Below, piece by piece: positions 29,072 to 33,578 of a DNA stretch of 33,578 nucleotides. The stretch lies in the NCBI GenBank assembly GCA_021731095.1, contig JAKFYA010000022.1, positions 1 through 33,578 on the forward strand, written 5' to 3'. The stretch is from Acidobacteriota bacterium. GTDB lineage: Bacteria; Acidobacteriota; Vicinamibacteria; Vicinamibacterales; UBA2999. The notes beneath the pieces were generated by a model. That model saw nothing but the letters and a program-made list of their open reading frames with translations, had not been told where the DNA came from and made no database searches. Both the position numbers and the translations under genes were made by a program. Numbering within the stretch: position 1 is the stretch's first letter; every line of letters begins with the position of its first letter.

Positions 29072-30208
29072 ATGATCCGCAGCACCGTTGCCAAGGTCGA
29101 CCTCGGCGCGCTCCAGGCCAACTTCCGCGCCATTCGGGCGTTTCTGGCGGCCGAGCGCGGTCCATCCGGCCAGCCGCCACAGGTCATGGCGGTGGTCAAG
29201 GCGAACGCGTATGGCCACGGCGCCGAACCCGTAGCGCGTGCGCTCGAGGCGGCCGGCGCGACCATGCTGGCCTGTGCCGACATCGAGGAAGCCGTGGTCC
29301 TGCGCAGGGCCGGCGTCGCGGTGCCGATCCTCGTCTTCGGCGCGCTCAGCGTGAGCGACCTGGACGGCCTGTTCGAGTTCGACCTGACGCCCACCATCTC
29401 GACGCCGTCTGCGGCCCGCGCGGTCGAGGGCGCTGCCGCGCGACGCGGAGTGCGGCTCGGGTATCACCTGAAGATCGACACCGGCATGAACCGGTTGGGG
29501 TTCCGGCACGACAACCTCCGCCGGACCGTGCCAGAGCTGCTGAGCAGCCCGCACCTGCATCTCGACGCGGTCTACACGCACTTTGCGAGCGCCGACGATC
29601 TGGAGCGGACGCTGTTTGCCGAGCAGCGCGTCCGCTTCGAGTCCGCCCTCGCGACCGTGCGGTCCCTCGGCGGGAGCCCGGCCTTGGTACATGCGGCCAA
29701 CAGCGCCGCCACGCTTCGCGACTCGCGCGTGTGGTACGACGCGGTCCGACCCGGGCTGATGCTGTATGGCATCGTGCCACCGCCTCTCGCCGCCACCATT
29801 CCCCTGCAGCCGGTGCTCTCGCTCACCAGCCGCGTGGTGGCGGTGAAGGGTGTCCGGCCAGACGAGGGCGTCGGCTACAACTGGCGCTTCACGGCCTCTG
29901 CGCCTGCCACCATCGCCGTGGTGCCGGCTGGCTACGCCGACGGACTGGACACGCGTCTGTCCGGGCGGGGCAGCGTGCTCATTCGCGGTCGCCGTGTCCC
30001 CATCGTGGGTGCGGTGTCGATGGACATGCTCACCGTGGACGTGACCGGGATGGACGTGGAGCCCGGCGACGAAGTGGTGATTCTCGGCCGGCAGGGAGAC
30101 GAGCGCTGGCAGCAGATTGACGCGCGGGAAGTGGCGGCGGAAATCGGCACCATCCCGTGGGAGGTCGTCTGCCGGATCGGGACGCGAATCGAGCGACAAT
30201 ACACCTGA
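29072..30208 (+). CDS. alr: Alanine racemase
   Basis: PLP enzyme that makes D-Ala for peptidoglycan, 378 aa. The PLP-binding Lys43 lies in VVKANAYGHG. Further marks are YHLKIDTGMNRLGF, YTHFASAD, AVRPGLMLYG, the second catalytic Tyr in EGVGYNWRF (near residue 268) and VSMDMLTVDV. The ATG lies 27 bases after the dnaB stop. Its stop is 1 base before the radA ATG, so coupling is likely. Confidence 0.96.
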   Translation: MIRSTVAKVDLGALQANFRAIRAFLAAERGPSGQPPQVMAVVKANAYGHGAEPVARALEAAGATMLACADIEEAVVLRRAGVAVPILVFGALSVSDLDGLFEFDLTPTISTPSAARAVEGAAARRGVRLGYHLKIDTGMNRLGFRHDNLRRTVPELLSSPHLHLDAVYTHFASADDLERTLFAEQRVRFESALATVRSLGGSPALVHAANSAATLRDSRVWYDAVRPGLMLYGIVPPPLAATIPLQPVLSLTSRVVAVKGVRPDEGVGYNWRFTASAPATIAVVPAGYADGLDTRLSGRGSVLIRGRRVPIVGAVSMDMLTVDVTGMDVEPGDEVVILGRQGDERWQQIDAREVAAEIGTIPWEVVCRIGTRIERQYT

Positions 30209-30209
30209 C

Positions 30210-31619
30210 ATGAAGGCGCCACGGACCGTATTCGTCTGTCAGGAGTGCGGTGCGCAGGCCCCCAAGTGGCAGGGGAAGTGCGACGACTGCGGCGCCTGGA
30301 ACTCCCTGGTCGAAGAGCGCCCTGCGCCGGGCCCCGCGCCCGGCGGGGCTGCGCCGCCCAACCGGTACATGCACGTCGGCGCGGGCGGCACGGCACAGTT
30401 GTATGCCGAGGTGGAAACGGCCGCCGCCAGACGCCTCAGCTCAGGCATCGGGGAGTTCGACCGTGTGCTGGGTGGCGGCATTGTGCCTGGGTCGCTGGTG
30501 CTGCTCGGCGGCGAGCCTGGCATTGGCAAGTCAACCCTGCTGCTGCAGGCCGCCGGGCTGTTTGCCACTCAGATGGGCGCGCTCTCGCCTCCGGGCGGCC
30601 CGGTGCTCTATGCCTCTGGTGAAGAGTCCGAGCACCAGATCAAGAGCCGCGGTGACCGGTTGGGCGTGGGCAGCGCGCCGCTCTACCTGCTGGCCGAAAC
30701 CTGCATCGAGCGGATTCTGGAAGAGATGTCCCGGCTCAGGCCGTCGCTCGTGATTGTCGACTCGATTCAGACGGTCTTCTCGCTCAAGTTCCAGTCTGCG
30801 CCCGGCAGCATTGGTCAGGTGCGCGAGGCGGCGACGCAGTTTCTCTTTGCGGCCAAAGCGCAGAACATCCCGACCGTGCTGGTGGGCCATGTCACCAAGG
30901 ACGGCGCGCTGGCCGGGCCGAAGGTGCTCGAGCACGTGGTCGACACGGTGCTCTACTTTGAAGGGGATCGTCACCACTCGCACCGGGTCGTCCGGGCCAT
31001 CAAGAACCGGTTCGGCGCGGTCAGCGAACTGGGCGTCTTCGAGATGACCAGCAGTGGTCTGCGCGCCGTGGCCAATCCCTCGAAGCTGTTCCTGGCCGAG
31101 CGGGCCTCCGGCACGCCCGGTTCGGCGGTGCTCTGTTGTGTCGAAGGCTCGCGGCCCATCCTCGTGGAGGTGCAGGCCCTGGTCAGCACCAGCAGCTACG
31201 GGAACGCGCGGCGGATGGCCATCGGCATCGACCAGAGCCGTCTGGCACTGCTGCTGGCCGTGCTCGAGAAGCGGGCCGGTCTGAACCTGGCCGGCGACGA
31301 CGTCTACGTGAACGTGGCCGGCGGCATGAGCGTGGATGAAACGGCGGCCGACCTGAGCGTGCTGGCGGCCGTGGCCTCCAGCGTGCGCAACCGTGCCCTC
31401 TCGCCCAATACGGCGGTCTTTGGTGAGGTCGGCCTCAGCGGTGAAATCCGGGGCATTCCCCAGGCCGCGCTGCGCATCCGCGAGGCGGCGCAGATGGGAT
31501 TCACGCGCGTGGTGTTGCCAGAGGCCAACCTGGACCCGGCCGACGACCCGAGCGATGGCCGCTGCGAACTGGTTGGCGTGCGCGCCCTCGGTGAAGCCCT
31601 CGACGTCCTGCTCGCTTGA
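30210..31619 (+). CDS. radA: DNA repair protein RadA (Sms)
   Basis: RecA-like ATPase that aids branch migration in recombinational repair, 469 aa. It has an N-terminal C4 zinc finger (C10-x2-C13...C24-x2-C27), Walker A GEPGIGKST (101-109), the RadA-specific KNRFG (about 265) and a C-terminal Lon-protease-like domain (about 300-469) ending in LGEALDVLLA. The frame is open from 30117, but that part lies inside alr; the ATG at 30210 gives the canonical zinc-finger start. Confidence 0.96.
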   Translation: MKAPRTVFVCQECGAQAPKWQGKCDDCGAWNSLVEERPAPGPAPGGAAPPNRYMHVGAGGTAQLYAEVETAAARRLSSGIGEFDRVLGGGIVPGSLVLLGGEPGIGKSTLLLQAAGLFATQMGALSPPGGPVLYASGEESEHQIKSRGDRLGVGSAPLYLLAETCIERILEEMSRLRPSLVIVDSIQTVFSLKFQSAPGSIGQVREAATQFLFAAKAQNIPTVLVGHVTKDGALAGPKVLEHVVDTVLYFEGDRHHSHRVVRAIKNRFGAVSELGVFEMTSSGLRAVANPSKLFLAERASGTPGSAVLCCVEGSRPILVEVQALVSTSSYGNARRMAIGIDQSRLALLLAVLEKRAGLNLAGDDVYVNVAGGMSVDETAADLSVLAAVASSVRNRALSPNTAVFGEVGLSGEIRGIPQAALRIREAAQMGFTRVVLPEANLDPADDPSDGRCELVGVRALGEALDVLLA

Positions 31620-31673
31620 TTTTCCACCCCGCACGGTTCTAACGTTCGGTCATTCATCCGTCGCCGCCTTTCA

Positions 31674-31679
31674 TATCGT
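31674..31679 (+). promoter_or_regulatory. Candidate -10 box before the PIN/TRAM gene (TATCGT)
   Basis: TATCGT ends 15 bases before the ATG at 31695. The rest of the 75-base gap after radA shows no hairpin with a T-tract. A G-run just before the ATG is a weak Shine-Dalgarno candidate. Confidence 0.3.
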
Positions 31680-31694
31680 TCGCGGGGGGTTGTC

Positions 31695-32723
31695 ATGGCG
31701 TGGTTCTTTCTGGCGCGCGTGTTGTTCATAGCGGCCGTCAGCTACTCGGCCCATCAGGTACGGCCGCTGACGGGCGATGTGCCGAACCTGATGTTCGGCG
31801 GAGCCCTGGGAGCACTGATCGTGTTTCTGGAGATCAGGCTCCGCAATACCTCGGTGACCCACATGCTGGGGGCACTGCTGGGGGGCGCCATCGGGCTGGC
31901 GCTGGCCCGCACCATTGGTGCGGCCCTCTACTGGGCCAATCTCGACAGCGGCCGCGTGGTGTTCCTGCACACCCTCATCCTGCTCGCCCTGCCGTATCTG
32001 GGCATGGTGATTGGGGCGCGGCGCGGCGAGTGGCTGGACCCGGCGCGGCTGGTGGCCCTGTTCCGCGGGTCCGGGCCGCAGCGGCGCTACCGGATTCTGG
32101 ATACGAGCGTCATCATCGACGGCCGCGTGGCGGACATCTGCGAGACCGGCTTCCTCGACGGCACGCTGGTTGTACCCCAGTTCGTGCTGCGCGAATTGCA
32201 GGCCATTGCTGATTCGTCGGATCCGGCCCGGCGGAACCGGGGCCGGCGCGGGCTTGATATCCTGCAGAAGATCCAGAAGCTGCCTGGCGTGGACGTCATG
32301 ATCTCTGACGTGGATTTCCCCGATGTGCGGGAAGTCGACATGAAGCTGATTGAATTGTCCCTGTCACTGCAGGGCCGGCTTGTCACCACGGACTTCAACC
32401 TGAACAAGGTGGCGCAACTGCGGGGCGTGTCGGTGCTCAACATCAACGACCTGGCCAACGCCCTCAAACCCGTGATGCTTCCGGGCGAACAGATGACCGT
32501 GCTGATTCTCAAGGAAGGCAAGGAACACAACCAGGGTGTCGCGTATCTCGACGATGGCACCATGGTCGTGGTGGACAATGCCCGGAAGTCGATTGGCAAG
32601 TCGGTCGAGATGGTGGTGACCAGCGTGCTCCAGACCACGGCCGGGAAAATGATCTTCGGACGTGTGGCCGAGTCGTCGGCGCTTCCCGGGCCGGCCCCCA
32701 TCGTGGCCGCCACAGGATCGTAG
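31695..32723 (+). CDS. YacL-like membrane protein with PIN and TRAM domains
   Basis: A 342-aa protein with about four N-terminal TM segments (residues 1-110), a PIN nuclease-like domain (about 133-255; YRILDTSVIIDGRVADI with Asp136 and Asp142) and a C-terminal TRAM domain (about 262-325; MTVLILKEGKEHNQGVAYLDDGTMVVV). It resembles Bacillus YacL, which is also found next to radA/sms. The family role is not well settled; the PIN domain suggests RNA cleavage at the membrane. It ends 2 bases before the plsC start. Confidence 0.92.
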   Translation: MAWFFLARVLFIAAVSYSAHQVRPLTGDVPNLMFGGALGALIVFLEIRLRNTSVTHMLGALLGGAIGLALARTIGAALYWANLDSGRVVFLHTLILLALPYLGMVIGARRGEWLDPARLVALFRGSGPQRRYRILDTSVIIDGRVADICETGFLDGTLVVPQFVLRELQAIADSSDPARRNRGRRGLDILQKIQKLPGVDVMISDVDFPDVREVDMKLIELSLSLQGRLVTTDFNLNKVAQLRGVSVLNINDLANALKPVMLPGEQMTVLILKEGKEHNQGVAYLDDGTMVVVDNARKSIGKSVEMVVTSVLQTTAGKMIFGRVAESSALPGPAPIVAATGS

Positions 32724-32725
32724 GC

Positions 32726-33451
32726 GTGCCGCCGTTTCACTGGTGGCGGACGGTCTTCTTTCTCATCCCTGCCATCAGCGTCTACACCATCGTGCTCGGC
32801 ACCCTGTCGCTGGGGTCGAGCCTCTTCGAGTCCAGCGGTCACTTCGCGCACTGGTGCGCCCGCGCGTGGTCGTGGCTGATTCTCCGGACGACGGGTGTGG
32901 AGGTCACGGTCGAGGGGCTGGAGCAGCTGACGCCCGGGCAGACCTATGTGTTCGTGGCCAATCACCAGAGCATCTACGACATTCCGATCCTCTTCTGGTC
33001 GCTGCCGTTTCAGTTGCGCATCATCGCGAAGGAGTCGCTCGGCAGCTTCCCCTTCCTGGGTTGGCACCTGCGACGGACGGGCCACATGCTGGTGGACCGC
33101 CGCAGGCCGGACCGGAGTGGCGTGATTGGCTGGGCGAAGCGTCTGACCGCCAACGGTCTCTCCCTCATCGTGTTTCCGGAGGGGACACGCAGCCAGGACG
33201 GGCGGGTCGCCCGCTTCAAGGGGGGGAGTTTCCTTGTGGCGCTGCAGGCTGGGCTGCCGGTCGTGCCCATCTCAGTCGTGGGAAGCCGCCACATCATGCT
33301 GAAGGGGCGACTGGCCACCTATCCGGGCAAGGTCACGCTGATTGTGCACCCGCCCATCGACACGACCGGCATGGCCGACGACGAGCCGAAGGCGTTTGGC
33401 GAGCGGGTGCGTCAGGTGGTGCAGCCGTCGGCCGAGCGCGATGTCGCCTGA
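32726..33451 (+). CDS. plsC: 1-acyl-sn-glycerol-3-phosphate acyltransferase
   Basis: Membrane-associated acyltransferase that makes phosphatidic acid from lysophosphatidic acid, 241 aa from a GTG start 2 bases after the previous stop. It has an N-terminal hydrophobic helix (about 8-30), the catalytic HX4D as NHQSIYD (H80, D85), then FPEGTRSQDG (about 150) followed by KGGSFLVALQAGLPVVPISVVGS. This is the standard PlsC/AGPAT motif set. Specificity among lysophospholipids cannot be told. Confidence 0.92.
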   Translation: MPPFHWWRTVFFLIPAISVYTIVLGTLSLGSSLFESSGHFAHWCARAWSWLILRTTGVEVTVEGLEQLTPGQTYVFVANHQSIYDIPILFWSLPFQLRIIAKESLGSFPFLGWHLRRTGHMLVDRRRPDRSGVIGWAKRLTANGLSLIVFPEGTRSQDGRVARFKGGSFLVALQAGLPVVPISVVGSRHIMLKGRLATYPGKVTLIVHPPIDTTGMADDEPKAFGERVRQVVQPSAERDVA

Positions 33452-33537
33452 GGGGGGGCACACTCGTCCTGGCCCCGGAGCTGGCCGGCATCATCCACCC
33501 GGGCGATCCTCGTGGTGTTCGCGCCCGCCTCGTCGGA

Positions 33538-33578
33538 TTAGCGGAAGAGTCCGACCAGCCGGTCGCCTAGCAGGCGCT
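33538..33578 (-). CDS. Possible 3' end of a convergent gene (partial)
   Basis: On the minus strand the last bases of the window read an open frame RLLGDRLVGLFR followed by TAA at 33540-33538. It could be the C-terminus of a gene beginning beyond the right edge and converging on plsC. Only 12 complete codons are visible and the other frames are not informative, so the call rests on codon style and position. The 86 bases between this stop and plsC show no clear terminator. Confidence 0.25.
   Translation of the reverse strand, partial: RLLGDRLVGLFR

Noticed and set aside
28430-30211. Long minus-strand open frame (593 codons) opposite dnaB and alr
   Set aside because: It is antisense to two clear genes, spans their junction and shows only low-complexity Arg/His/Asp sequence.
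30531-31634. Minus-strand open frame opposite radA
   Set aside because: It is antisense to radA, with no recognisable motif.
32662-33570. Plus-strand open frame overlapping plsC in another frame
   Set aside because: plsC has catalytic motifs in its own frame; this one has none and crosses two gene ends.
1-33578. CRISPR arrays, insertion sequences and phage genes
   Set aside because: I saw no regularly spaced repeats, transposase motifs or phage proteins on either strand.

Overview
The window is GC-rich bacterial chromosome, by eye about two thirds G+C. Its right end carries the run tRNA-Gln, prs, rplY (ctc), pth, rpsF, rpsR, rplI, dnaB, alr, radA, a YacL-type PIN/TRAM membrane protein and plsC, all on the plus strand. 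That order, the composition and the protein styles suggest an Acidobacteriota member, possibly of the Vicinamibacteria. This is inference from gene order; no 16S gene or taxonomic marker is present. No insertion sequence, integrase, CRISPR array or rRNA was seen, and no stretch longer than 300 bases lacks a gene.

Layout. (1) 1-4763, minus strand: a four-gene oligopeptide-type ABC importer operon (lipoprotein, two permeases, and an ATPase cut by the left edge). (2) 4811-23813: about 19 kb of glycan-assembly genes on both strands, in single genes and short pairs. (3) 23919-33451: the housekeeping cluster. A possible convergent gene end lies at the right edge.

The central locus is the main discovery. 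Several products look like a bacterial version of the eukaryotic N-glycosylation pathway. They are a WecA-type polyprenyl-phosphate GlcNAc-1-P transferase (role of ALG7), a MurG-like GlcNAc transferase (role of ALG13/14), a GT33 protein with the ALG1 motifs, a GT4 protein with the ALG2 motifs, a PglK-like ABC flippase and an STT3-family oligosaccharyltransferase. Around them lie two further GT4 enzymes, a GT10 fucosyltransferase-like protein, a GT25 protein, a GT-C-like membrane protein with an unrecognised partner, and an AlgI-like MBOAT acyltransferase with two membrane-anchored SGNH-like proteins. A working model is: GlcNAc-PP-Und, then GlcNAc2-PP-Und, then one to three mannoses, then fucose, other sugars and O-acetyl groups, then flipping, then transfer by STT3 to Asn of exported proteins. 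The substrates are inferred from families and none has been shown.

Expression. Most genes of the glycan locus have no Shine-Dalgarno sequence. Instead a TANNNT hexamer lies 6-12 nt before the start codon (24 nt for the MBOAT gene), as expected for leaderless or very short-leader mRNAs. Some divergent pairs appear to share overlapping -10 boxes. The ribosomal genes at the right have ordinary Shine-Dalgarno sequences, and the S6-S18-L9 operon ends in tandem hairpins before dnaB.
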